Positions 34,540 to 45,640 of a stretch of DNA of 64,000 bases are shown here, piece after piece. A program made the translations under genes and the position numbers. The stretch covers positions 49,351,001-49,415,000 of the forward strand of contig NC_060214.1 in the NCBI RefSeq assembly GCF_021130785.1. The letters run 5' to 3'. Below the pieces are notes generated by a model, which saw only the letters and a list, made by a program, of their open reading frames with translations, ran no database searches and was not told the origin of the DNA. Source of the stretch: Homalodisca vitripennis. Its lineage: Eukaryota > Arthropoda > Insecta > Hemiptera > Cicadellidae. Position 1 is the first letter of the stretch. Each line of letters opens with the position of its first letter.

Positions 34540-35561
34540 AAAAATCTTTGACTTTCTCAATTCATATTCATAAAACTTTCCGGTTATTTCTTCATTATTT
34601 AAATCTTTTATACTATAAGTTACAGGATCTGTGTTATTAATTTTGATAAAATCACAAAGATTTCTCTTGACCAATTGTTCTTATATTTGTTCGAAAATGT
34701 TTGTTTTTTTACTAACAATTCTTACATGATCATTGATTTTAAATTTAGTTTTCGTGTGAATTTCAGGTGGAACATACTTGAAAACGGTCTCTAAAAACTC
34801 CTTTTCTGCATCCTTATCTACGTCTTTGGGCTTCATTTTGATTGTGCTGTGAACTGTATCGTTTATAATTGTTTACGATTTTTTTGAAGAATATCGATCC
34901 ATTTAAAGTTTTTATTAATCTCAAAAATTACTTTCATTCTTCATTTTGAGTTCTGTTATATCTCTCTACAATACTTGATTTCTCTTCGTTTTTCAGTATG
35001 ATAAATCTTAATGTTGTATTTTCTCAAAACATCGTTAAATTCTTTATTTTTAAACTCTAAAACCCTTATCTGTATGAAGAAGATTCGGAGGTTTTATGCC
35101 TGATCTTTATAGCATCTTTTACTATATCTTCGAAAGCTTTTGAAACATCCTTGCCGTTTTTTCTTTTGATAGCTCTTGACCAAGCATATTTTGAGAAATT
35201 ATCAATAACATTTAACATATACTTAAATCCATCATTTTGATCTGAATAGTTAGACATTATAACTAAATCTGCTGCCCATAAATCGTCAATTCCTAAAGTT
35301 ATAATTTTTCTCTTTTTAAACTTTTTTCGTACTGGTGCATGAATTTCTCTAGCTTCAATCTCGATTTCTTCCTTATTCTTAGATTCTTTCTTTACTTGTT
35401 TTTTCATTTGGATTCTTTATAAATTTACTCTTATTTGTCTTACATTTTGAAACATTTTGCTGGCAATTCCTATACAATTCGTTTTGAGTTTGAACGATTT
35501 TAGAATCTATATTTTTCGTTTTTTTCTTGCATTTGTGGCAGTGAATCAAATCATCTTCCAT
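34531..35561 (-). pseudogene. Retrovirus-type (rve) integrase with N-terminal zinc ribbon, frameshifted
   Basis: The N-terminus (35561) is a DUF5679-like zinc ribbon, MEDDLIHCHKCKKKT. It continues in another frame at 35407 with the basic linker and the DDE core: DDLWAADLVIMSNYSD (first Asp, about 35280), MLNVIDNFSKYAW, a second Asp near 35075 (TDKG), and SSIVERYNRT with the Glu at about 34950. The C-terminus (NWSREIF, then GKFYEYELRKSK) resembles the chromodomain-like tail of Polinton integrases. It would insert the element's DNA. There are several indels, and the ribbon could be a separate small gene. Confidence 0.92.
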
Positions 35562-38500
35562 TTAATATGTCAAAGTTTCCAAGTTTATTTAACTCATCTA
35601 ATATTTTGCTTTCATTTTTATAGCCATAAGGTACTGTATCGATCTTATTTTCTAGGACAATTCTCTTATCATCTTTAGCGTTTAGTGCCAGCTTGTTTGT
35701 GGTAACTGTGTACAACTCATGTTTATAGCTTTTTTATTACAGTCATCTCCCTAAATTCTTCTTTATCTTCGAACAAACATCTCTTCAAGTTTTCGATATT
35801 TATTGTTTTATTTTACAAACGCTTCTCTTTAATTCCTTTACACCTAACTGGATTTTTTGTCTAGATATTTGTACGAGTAACATCTTTGATCTTAAACACA
35901 CAGAATTCTTCTAAAACTTCGCTACTTAGTTCGTCTTTGAATTTTCCTATGACTTTCTTATTTTTAGTACCGAAACATTCATGATCTTTTGGATAATCGC
36001 TCGTATCAAAGTTATATTTTCTTTAATAATTTTAAAAGGATCTCGTTTCAATTCTAGGAAATAAACTGTCTGTATTCATGTAACACAGATTCAAAATCTG
36101 GATCAAACTTCTTTAATTTGTTGTAATAAAAACTCGTACATTAGCAATTTTGAGAGGTCGAGAACTGAAAATCCTATGTAAATCGGTTTGTTAAATTTAA
36201 CCTTTTGTTTGTACATGTGACTCGCTATTACAGTTGTCGTCAAAGATGTTAAAGCATTTGACAATTTGTTTCCTTAGCTTGTTTCATTGAAAATTCTTCA
36301 TTCCCAAGCTTAATATCACATCTGTTTCTCACATTTTCCATAGATTTTTCCAAAAACTTGAGTTGTTCATCAGCTTATAAAAGTTCTTTTCAAAGTCGCT
36401 TGTAGCTTTGGTTCTCATATTAGTATTTAAAATCAATGTATTCTTTCATAAAAGGCTTCTGATCGAATGCGATAACTCTATTCACATGTTTCAAAATCAT
36501 ACCTTGTTCAAATAGAACTTCAAATTTCTCGAATGAACAACGTATTCAGTTTTATCCAGTAGAGTTGGTGCAAAGTTTGTTTTTTAAAATGTTCTGGAGC
36601 AAAGAGGTAAATCCTTGTGATGTTCGTGTAAATTCGTTGGATATCCAAGATCAACTTCAAGAATATAGCCATAATCTTTCGTCGCCAGTGAGTTCTAAAA
36701 TTTGTTTCTTGCCATTCTGCTGTTGTATACGTTTTTAGGATCCATCCACTTGATTTCGTTATATGGTAAAATTTTGCATAAGCCCGTAACCATAAAGGTT
36801 GTTTGCATCGACGTACAACAGATAGTTTTCGGGCTTTGTCTTATCAAAATCTTTCAAATATTTGTTATTTGCTTTAACATATCGTTTAATACATTGAGAA
36901 AATGCCTCCGCGAATACCTTTTTCGATCATCAAATACATATTATAATCACTAATTAACTGTAATTCTATCTTCGTTAATTTTAACATAGCGTCCCATGCG
37001 AGACTTGGAGCTGTTAGATAATGTGCTGGATCGAGTTTGTAACAATTCAGACAAATATTTCTGAAATATTTCGAATATATCAGCGAGCAATAATACATCT
37101 TGGATATTGTACAAATCAGAGTAATTTCCAAGATTTTTTCTGTTTTAATTTGTTCCAAAACGCTTCAAATAGTGTTGATAATCTTTCTCAGGATATGCTC
37201 TCGTCTGTCAAAAGTGAATAGAAATCTTGAATTCTCAATTCTTCTGTGTAATTCAAGTTTTTCAATACTGTCGATAAAATTCGTAAGGAAATATGCCTTT
37301 TCCAGATAGAATTTTAAAAGATTTCTTCTTCTTCGTCATTTGGTTGTCTATTCTAGAATTGCGTTTCAGACCATCCTGTATGAAATGATTTGTATGCTTG
37401 TGAAATAATCTTTTTTTGAGGTTTTTAGCTAACTTTTCTATAGACGAGGCCATGAATTGAACGTGTCTACGAATGAAAACTTGATGAACTTTCTTGGTTT
37501 TATCATCTTCAAACTCATAGCCAATATCCAGAATTTTACAGAATAATTTATATATTTCTCATCGGTGTTTGCGATCAAAATCAACATTACCATACTGTTT
37601 TGCCAATTCTTTTATGTACAAATGAGTATCATAATTTGACATATTGTGACAGAAAACTGGATATTTTGAGGAAATTTGAGATTCAGGATTACAAGATAAA
37701 TGAGCAGCACCTCGAAATTTGCCGGTTAAATGACAATGATCTCGTACTTTTTTTCTTGTTTGATTATCAAAACCCTCACATTCACAAATATGACAAAGAC
37801 TGGAATTTTAGGTACGGCTAATTCTTCTTCTTCGGTCAATTTCATAGGTTTTTTTGTTCTTAGAATTATACTTTTTAGCTATGTATTTTGATATTTTTAT
37901 TGAGTTCTTTCAAACCAATTTTGCAGGAACATTTGGCAAATCTTCTTCATTTTTTGCTCTATAACATATCGGTTTATACATGCGATTCGTCACAATTTAA
38001 CACTAAATATAGAGTAAAACCATAAGGAATATGCTTCTGAATCTTGGTTGTAATCGATCTTTCCTGGATTGTTCTTGCATGTCGGAATTTTTTCTAATTT
38101 GCTCTCTAAAATCCATATAAATAACGTAAGGATGGCTAAACTTCTTTTGATAATTAGTAAATGATGTTGTTTGACCTGGAAATGGCATAATTGGTTTACA
38201 AACTTCATGTTGCTTGCAAATTTCTAAATGATCTGTTAAATCTCCAGATTTGTAGAAATGGCTTAAACATCTTTCTACATAGAAAAATTTTTATGTCCAT
38301 GTTTGGAATGTTTGAGAACTCACTAATCTACTTAAATCTGTTATCAAAACATAATGGGATTTGTCTTCTTGTTTTACATACAGTAGAATCAATATTTAAT
38401 TCTGCATCATATTTTTCAGAAAATTTGTAACGGGACAACCTTAATACTTTCATCAAAACTGTAGACATTGATAGACATATTTGGATATTTGTACTTGGAA

Positions 38501-39513
38501 TTGTGACTTCGTTTTTCAAATAATTGTATATCTTTTAAGGGACATTGGATACTCGTAAACCTGAAAATATCTCGTCATTTACAAATTTTTCATATTGTTT
38601 TTGCTCTGTCAACATGTGTCTCGGGTTTTTCAATAGCACATCGGATAGAATAAAATAAAGCAATAATCATCTTTATTTTTGATATTTATACAAGCTTTCT
38701 TATCTTTGATTTTCTTTGGCAAATCGATATATGATCCTGCGTTCATAAATTCGTGTTTATTAAGGCTCAAAACTAGTTGTTTACAAGCTTTTTAAATGGT
38801 CCATACAGAACCTCTATTTGGATGATTTGTCTGTTCTCGATGTGATAATTTATTAAAATTGTTTAGAAATAAAGTCGTTTACGTCAAATATTTCGTCTGC
38901 TTTTATAGTAAAAATACATTGGACACGTTTGTGTTTCACCGTTCACTAAAGTTCGTTCGTATTCGCATTCTAAAGAGAGATATCCTTTTACTATTTTTCA
39001 CAGTTTCTTGAAATTTTTCGATTAAACTTTTAATTTCTGGGCGCAAAATAGAAAGATATTTGTAAATTGACATGAAATTGTCGGTTTAAATTTGTTAAAA
39101 TGTTATTGCTTGAAAAGACCGTGTATTGAGGATAAAAACTTCAACATCTATGATATTTTCAGGTTTTTCGTTAAGAGTTTTGTCAATTTCTTCGATCATT
39201 TCAGACTTAGTTTTATCGTTTGTTTCAATGGACAATTTTTCAGCGATTGATTGAATTTTTTCATCATTAAATAGATTGAGATCTTTATTTATCTTCCTTA
39301 AACGCTTTTCTTTAATTCACGCAATTTTTCTATAATGTACATCTTTTCATGATCTACAATTTGATTTTCTTTAGCCAAGTCCTCAAATAATTCAATTCTT
39401 TCTCATAAATATCTTTATTTTTCAGATGATTCTTTGAATTATAATGCCGGGTATAATGGTGTTCAAAAAATATCTGTTTTGCAGTATGGACATGTTATTT
39501 TACTTCGTGCCAT
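35551..39513 (-). pseudogene. Protein-primed family B DNA polymerase, heavily frameshifted
   Basis: About 1320 codons from 39513 (MARSKITCPYC, a zinc-finger start). In order along the minus strand there are CLSHFYKSGDLTDHLEIC (about 38230), GIFPYEFYR (about 37285), the pPolB insert DPAHYLTAPSLAWDAMLK (about 37010), IEKGIRGG (about 36905), [12 protein letters not shown] (motif A-like, about 36800), NTDSL (motif C, about 36070) and the C-terminal ALNAKDDKRIVLE (about 35670). This is the DNA_pol_B_2 layout of Polintons and adenoviruses. More than ten frame breaks occur. Motif C reads NTDS where DTDS is usual. Confidence 0.92.
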
Positions 39514-39869
39514 TGTTCTATTTATAAGGTAAAAATTTCTTAACTATGAATTTGAAAAAGTAATGCTTTTTACTTGAATTTGACAGAAATCAGCACAATT
39601 TTCTGGTGAAAACAGTGATAGAATTCTTCTATTTATTATAGAAAAAATCTGTAAATTAAGACTTAAAATTATTGAAAAAATAGTATATTTATAGGACCAA
39701 AATAGTTACTTTAATTACTATATTGGTTTGTATGAGGTAATTTAAATTCTTTATACTATTTTTTTCAATATATTTTTCTTTAACTTTTCCAAGATTTTTC
39801 ATTAAGATTTTAATATATTCTACAAACAGAATTTTCGTTGATTCGAAAGCAGATATGAGATCAATAGAT
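39514..39869. other. Subterminal non-coding region of Polinton copy 1
   Basis: AT-rich, with no open frame. It lies between the polymerase start and the right terminal repeat. TATAAATAGAACAATGG at the polymerase start places TAAAT 7 bases upstream of the ATG. Confidence 0.6.
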
Positions 39870-40038
39870 TGATTTGACAGCTCAAGAAAGTAGAAGCAAA
39901 CAGCTATAGATTCGTTTATTTTTAGTTCGTGATTTATAGATTCGTTTATGGTTCAATGGACAGTATTGATTCAACGGATAAACATTGATTTTCTGACTGT
40001 CCCAAAAGTGGTCTAGAATCGGCATATTCATATCTACT
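39870..40038 (-). repeat. Right terminal inverted repeat of Polinton copy 1
   Basis: Reverse complement of 25204-25365 with internal indels; the outer 57 bp are identical. It ends CATATCTACT at 40038 and abuts a TA microsatellite. Confidence 0.93.
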
Positions 40039-40055
40039 TATATATATATATAATA

Positions 40056-40117
<62 letters not shown>
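40039..40117. repeat. TA microsatellite at the right flank of Polinton copy 1
   Basis: A TA run with one ATATCT interruption. The mariner-type element on the far side of the Polinton also begins in a TA run, so this may be the continuation of the same original microsatellite. Confidence 0.95.
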
Positions 40118-40120
<3 letters not shown>

Positions 40121-40901
40121 TTTTCCTCTCAAATGCATATTTCAGTCTCCAATCCAGCGAATTTATGAAAAAAGTTATTAAAAGTGAATCTTTTAAAGTT
40201 ATTCAAAATTTGGGAAAATAGGCAAAGTTTTCTAACACGGACTAAATGTTAAGTTCTATTTTTTAGAAAGGTGTCTCGAGTTCAATTTCTCCATTTTTTT
40301 TCATTAAAAACTAAACTGAGTGTATTCATCCTTTTGTACAGCAAACTCAATTTGTACATCATATTATGCTGTGGGACATATAGAAAAGAACATAAAAACC
40401 ACATAAAATTGAAACATTTCCTAGATGTTTATTCTTTTGCCATGGTAACAGATCCTGCCATCCAGAGACCAGCTAATAAGTGGAGTGAGTCTTAAACATA
40501 ACTATGACGCACCTTAACTTTATATTACTAAAAAAAACCATGGAGTAGTTCTCCCTCAATAAAGTTCAAAAACAAAGAAATTATTATTAATACAAAAACA
40601 TTTGTAAAATGATCGTAGCGTCTATTAGAATGCATATTTTGAATATCTAATGACATTTATATTTACATGATACAGAGATGCTCATGAATGATTGCTCTCA
40701 CGTGATATTTTACCTTCTTCTCAGACCGTAATACAGTAATACAGCTGAGTGTGAGTTCGATATAACTTTCCTTTGACTGACGTTACACCTATTCTACCCA
40801 CCATAACCATATACATAGATCATCAGGAAAGTTTTAAAATTATATCCTCAATATAAAATGTAGTTTCTGTTATTCTGTGTAGAGTTATTATTATAATAAT
40901 G
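40118..40901. other. AT-rich stretch without a recognised gene
   Basis: A 74-codon frame (40271-40495, plus) shows no family. Nothing else was seen. Confidence 0.45.
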
Positions 40902-40910
40902 AACACACAC

Positions 40911-40954
<44 letters not shown>
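40902..40954. repeat. CA microsatellite
   Basis: An (AC)n run. The 5'-truncated LINE begins directly after it. Confidence 0.95.
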
Positions 40955-40956
<2 letters not shown>

Positions 40957-41009
40957 TTGATTACTTTTCTCAGGGCCTCAGGGTGGTGTACTTGGTCCAA
41001 TTATTTTTT

Positions 41010-42231
41010 GAAGTGAAAACTTCTTTAGGCGCGTTTGAGCGTTTTGGTAGAGGGTTAAAATCCTCGGTTCGCGTTACTGACATGCTAATGATACTAACCT
41101 GCATGAAAAAGTCAGTCTCGCTGTGTTTTTTTAACCGTAGACTTGGCCGCGGACTACTAACCTGCATGAAAAAGTCAGTCTCGCTGTGTTAAAACTGTCC
41201 CGGCGGAGTATGAAAAACAGACTGCGAAAAATCAGTGACCTTTACGGCTTGCTCTCGCGATTTAAAAGTGAAGCCAATGTCGTACAATTCTGTAAGATGC
41301 GTCAAATTAAAGCTCTTAATATTGGCAATCTATTGGTTACATTTTTAAATATTAAAACAAATTTCGAAATAATTTTGATTATTGTTTACATTTTACATAG
41401 CGTTTACAATGACAAGAAAAAAAGTAGTAAGCGAGGATTTTTTTTTATTTTTTGGTCACACAAAATTTGTCAGCGAGAAAGTTAGTTGTGTGAAAATAGA
41501 TGAATTTTTTTTGTAATTTATCATTTTTTTATTGGAAGTTTAGTTTAGCCTGTAGTAGCGTATGAAGTGATGAGTGAACGTTTCTGCCGGAAACTGTAGT
41601 TGGCGCATTGGCTCACTGATACCGTAATTAACTCAATAAATTAGTTTATTGCGCAATAAAAATTACCTTTACGAAAGAACCAAGTTAATTTAACTAATTT
41701 TATTAGTTTTAAAAATATTGTGGGTTTTAATTGTAATTGCAATTATATACTTTATCCGTAGCAATAACTGTATTATTTACAACGGTGTTCAACTCACTGT
41801 TGTTCACTCGGTGTTTACTCACTCCCTTGTATTCTATGTTTATTAATATTTAACCTCTTCATCATGAAATGAATATTATTACGGTATAAGATTTATCTTA
41901 CTAGCGTGGTTAAAATAGATTTCTAGTTATTTGATAATATTTTTTCGTGGATTTTAAAATTGGAAAATTAAAAAAATGTTATAATAATTTTAGATTTTTA
42001 TGAAATATGTTCATTTATTGTTTTTTATTAAGATATTGTTAAGATAATTGTATATTAATTATTTTTTTCAACCACTTTGTATTTATATTTTGTTCATGAT
42101 TTGTTTAACCCATCATATGTAACTAATAAATAAAACATAAAACATTTCATATAATTTTTGCATATAGTTTTAATTACTCTCAACTTAATAGTTCCGTTTT
42201 CACTTCTATCGAGTAGTCCCCACGACTGCTA
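41010..42231. mobile_element. Unclassified 1.2-kb insert splitting the LINE reverse transcriptase
   Basis: It interrupts the RT between GPIIF and FIYINDL, within a poly-T stretch. The left edge is GAAGTGAAAAC (41010-41020) and its inverse GTTTTCACTTC lies at 42196-42206, 25 bases inside the right edge. A 35-bp direct repeat (41093-41127 and 41156-41190) and a 99-codon frame of unknown type (41186-41485, plus) lie inside. Its target duplication is hidden by the T run. Confidence 0.7.
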
Positions 42232-42233
42232 CT

Positions 42234-43162
42234 TTTTTTTTTATATACATAAACGACCTATTAAAACTACCTTTACATTCATCAGCCTTTTGCATATGCT
42301 GATGATACTGCCTTAGTGTGCTCTGCTTTCAACAAAGAGACACTAAAACTGAGGATTAAAGAGGATCTGAGTGCGGGGTCGGAGTGGTTAATTAAAAATA
42401 AACTTTTAATCAATATTTCAAAAATCAAAATGTCTTGTTTTTTTCAATCAATCCAATGATAATAGATTATTTTAAGAAAATTATTTTAACTTAGTTTTGT
42501 CATTCACATTGTTGTATGTATGAGTGTACCTGTTCCAGTATTGAGGTTGTGGATAGTGTGAAGTATCTGGGCTTATATGTTGATAGGTATTTTGAAAATG
42601 GGACCACCACATCAACTTTCTATCGAAAACGGCTAAGGAAAGTAAATTACTCTTTATACCAATCTTAAGCAGCACCTTAAAGATAAACACATGAAGCAAC
42701 TGTATTTTTCTTGGTTTGAGAGTATATTAAGATTTGGAATTAATACACTACGGTGGAACATTTAAAACAATTCTAAATCCAATAATAATGATGCTAAGGC
42801 ACGCATTGGCGCATAATGTTTGGTTTTACAAAGAAACAAACCGAATCAGCTATATTTTTAAAGAAAATAATATATTAAATTTTGACCAGCTGTATAAGTT
42901 TTGCTTGTTAATGCATGTACATGAATATTTAGATCACCATAAAATCAAAGCCGTAAATAGAATAACACGCAGTTCCAGGTTTTATCAACTTGAATTGCCT
43001 CTTTTTGGTTCAGTTTCCTCTAGATGCCAGTTCTGCTACATGGGCCCAACACTTTATATCCAGTTTGTAGCCTATTATGGCAATGAATTATTTTTTGAGA
43101 AAAAGCCTAAAGTAAAAATGAAATCACTGAAAGCGTGCCAGATTGAGAGCAGGGTTGCTTAA
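42234..43162 (+). pseudogene. LINE reverse transcriptase, C-terminal part
   Basis: After YADDTALV the frame continues with the W...NKLLIN thumb block (about 42385). Then come VDSVKYLGLYVDRYFENG (about 42550, frame shifted) and a clean open frame 42734-43162 with YGGTFKTILNPIIMMLRHAL and a conserved-looking C-terminal tail. The catalytic Asp pair is present. It is inactive because of the missing 5' part, the insert and frameshifts. Confidence 0.87.
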
Positions 43163-43261
43163 ATCGCCCCATTTTATTTTTTATCTTTCTATTCATATAC
43201 TTTTGTATTTCTATTGTATTTATTATTGAATAAAGCATACGTGTTCTGTAATTCACTTTTA

Positions 43262-43490
43262 CTGTACTTGTTATAAATTTATAGTTTTATATCGTTGTTA
43301 TTATTTATTTGTTATAAATTTATAGTTGTATCTCGTTGTTATTGTTTATTTGTTATAATATCTATAGATTTATCATAATGTTAATTATTTATTGTTAAAC
43401 ATTCTATTCATAAATTTATTATATTGTTACTGTTCATTTGTTATGTATTTATGGATTAATATGTTTGTTTATTTATTGTTTATACATTGT
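43262..43490. repeat. Degenerate tandem repeat in the LINE 3' region, period about 55-60
   Basis: Units of the form TTGTTATAAATTTATAG followed by TCGTTGTTATTATTTATT recur about four times with decreasing similarity. Confidence 0.75.
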
Positions 43491-43849
43491 TAAAATTAAA
43501 GTTATTTGTATAGGGTAATTGTGCGGAATCGGTGCGGGGTAATTGATTCATCAATTTCAAGTGTAGTTGAATATTTAGCGTTGTTAATGCATAGCACGAT
43601 AGATTATACAGTAGATACCTCAAATTCTTACAGTAAAAGTTTAAATTTTCAGTCTGCAAAATATCAACTTATCAAATATACTTGTAATATAGAATGGACT
43701 GTTGCATGAGGACTGCCAGCATAAAACAGTAATGAACAATAATATAGATTAAGATGTTCCCGCGCGCACCTTGCATGGTGCATTGGGAAAATACATTATG
43801 AAATTATGAATTTTTTGTGAATAAAGATGGTTGTGAACTGTGAACTGTG

Positions 43850-43875
43850 AACACACACACACACACACACACACA
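43850..43875. repeat. CA microsatellite at the LINE 3' flank
   Basis: An (AC)13-like run follows the LINE's terminal heptamers. Confidence 0.9.
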
Positions 43876-44856
43876 TATATTGTAAAATAATCTACAGTCA
43901 AATGAGTTCTCACTCAGCAACAAGAAGAAAGTAAAAGTTAGAAGTGGATTAGCTTACCTAGTTAGAGGTTAGTTATCCACAACACAATACTTGTATCACA
44001 TGTATTAATTTCCACAACATAATAACAACTATTAGTTTTCACAACGTGGCCGCTTGAGGCATTTTCAACAAAATATAGGAAAAAAAAAATGTGGATAGGA
44101 TGGCAAATTTTAAGTGGATAGTTTTGTATTTACCTCTGGTTCATTGTGTCACTGAGTATCCAGAATGATACCGGCTAAGGCATGACTGAGTAAGGCACAG
44201 TTTGGACGAACCTAAATTATATCACTGGCCATACTAATGGTAATAGTAGTAAGTAAATTCCAATAAAGTTATTGTAAATTATACTATGTAAATTATTGAT
44301 GGAATAAATTATTAGCATTATTATATACAAATACGATTTTAATAAATAGTTCACGTTCACGGTTAATTGTTATCATTACTCGTAGTTAGAAATTTAAAAT
44401 TCGCTTTAATACTGAAATAATGATTTATTTTTTTATTTGTGCCAAGGTGCTCACGGATTTTTTATATATCTTCAAGTCCTACTTATAAAATATAAACAAA
44501 ACGGGAACAATTAGCATTGTAGAAAATAAATATATGCATGAATTATTTGTTTCAGTGTTTATGAAACTGGCATAACATAACAAATTTAATTAATTTTATA
44601 TGTTATAAAAAGTTATGAAAACATTAATTTTGGCTTAAAGTCTTTTAAAATATATATACAGATTTGAAAAGAAAGTAAAATATTTTAATTGTTCCTGAGT
44701 TTGAATATATGATTTCTTCCATATTATCTTGCATTTTTATTAACTTTATTTTATTTAGAAATTGTAGCTTCATAAATACAATTAAGTTAACAAGGTTGAG
44801 ACTCATCCTGCCTCCAAAATCCCAGGATGCTGCAAATAGAGCTTGAGTTCAGTAAG
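43876..44856. other. AT-rich stretch without a recognised gene
   Basis: No gene or repeat was identified. Confidence 0.45.
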
Positions 44857-45640
44857 GATCTCCTCCAAGATAAATCAAATACCAAAGCCGGAAGGACTGC
44901 AAGACTTGGCGAGAGTTTTGTGGGCTCCTGAACTATTAACCCTAACAAGTAAAATTATATGTCCTTTTAAATAAATTTTTCCCATTAGAGTTTTAAATTA
45001 TTGGTAAAACCAGTTTAATCATTATACATTTTTAATCTTTATTTTTATCGGGGGATGAATTTGTTTAAACCAAGAGTTATTACTATAAAGATCTAAATGT
45101 TTGTACTTTACACTATATATTTTTAATCGAGACACCGTTTATAATAAAAAAGTGTAATCTATATAATCCTAAAATAAATATAGAATGACTGCTACTTTCA
45201 GACCACTTGTAGCTTATTAAGGTTTGTACGTAACACTAGCATGAACGGGACGAGCACCATTGTGGACGTTAATAGGGTCTTTCATGCATCCAACACCATT
45301 ATTGCTCTTTATCACAATCGATGTTTTATAATTATCATTACAGAACGTAACTGGACCCGGCTTATTAGATCAATATAAGTACTCTTTCTGGCTATTTCAA
45401 TTATAATTAGCCTGATTATTAGTATATTAAATAAATAAATACTATCAATACTAATGTAATCCGTCAGCTAAAATTGTATATAAAATATAGTTAATATTTT
45501 CGACGGGATAAGACTTTATCCTTGGAATATTATGCATTTATCCTTTCCTCTCGAATACCTCTACTCGTGAAACAAATTATGAAGAAGGTCAAACATGCAT
45601 TATGGGCCTTATAAAGATGAAGTCATTTCTTAATTCCCAA
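44857..45640 (-). repeat. Dispersed repeat, copy B
   Basis: 45060-45640 matches 19340-19925 in reverse complement. 44857-44905 (GGATCTCCTCCAAGATAAAT) matches the inner arm of the foldback at 20930-20975. So copy B may represent the whole unit that at 19.3-21.1 kb contains the foldback. Confidence 0.75.

Larger units (their letters stand above)
25204..40038 (-). mobile_element. Polinton/Maverick (adintovirus-like) element, copy 1, complete
   Basis: This 14.8-kb element begins AGTAGATATG and ends CATATCTACT, with terminal inverted repeats of about 165 bp whose outer 57 bp are identical. The 5'-AG...CT-3' ends, length and gene set (PolB, retrovirus-type integrase, packaging ATPase, adenain-type protease, jelly-roll capsid protein) are those of Polintons. 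Most genes are on the minus strand; those at 25935, 32052 and 32961 are on the plus strand. A clear 6-bp target duplication was not found: the flanks are CTATAA on the left and TATATA on the right. Many frames carry single-base indels. Confidence 0.95.
40955..43852 (+). mobile_element. 5'-truncated LINE retrotransposon (CR1/Jockey-like RT), interrupted
   Basis: The sequence opens inside the reverse transcriptase (SGPQGGVLGPIIF at 40970-41008). It breaks for a 1.2-kb insert and resumes with FIYINDL (about 42243) and YADDTALV (42295-42318). The 3' end is a heptamer run TGTGAAC x3 (43831-43852), not poly(A), preceded by AATAAAG. CA repeats flank both sides, so the element may have landed in a CA microsatellite. 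Confidence 0.88.

Noticed and set aside
43262..43490. CRISPR-like array
   Set aside because: Degenerate AT-rich tandem repeats without unique spacers, at the 3' end of a LINE in a eukaryotic genome.
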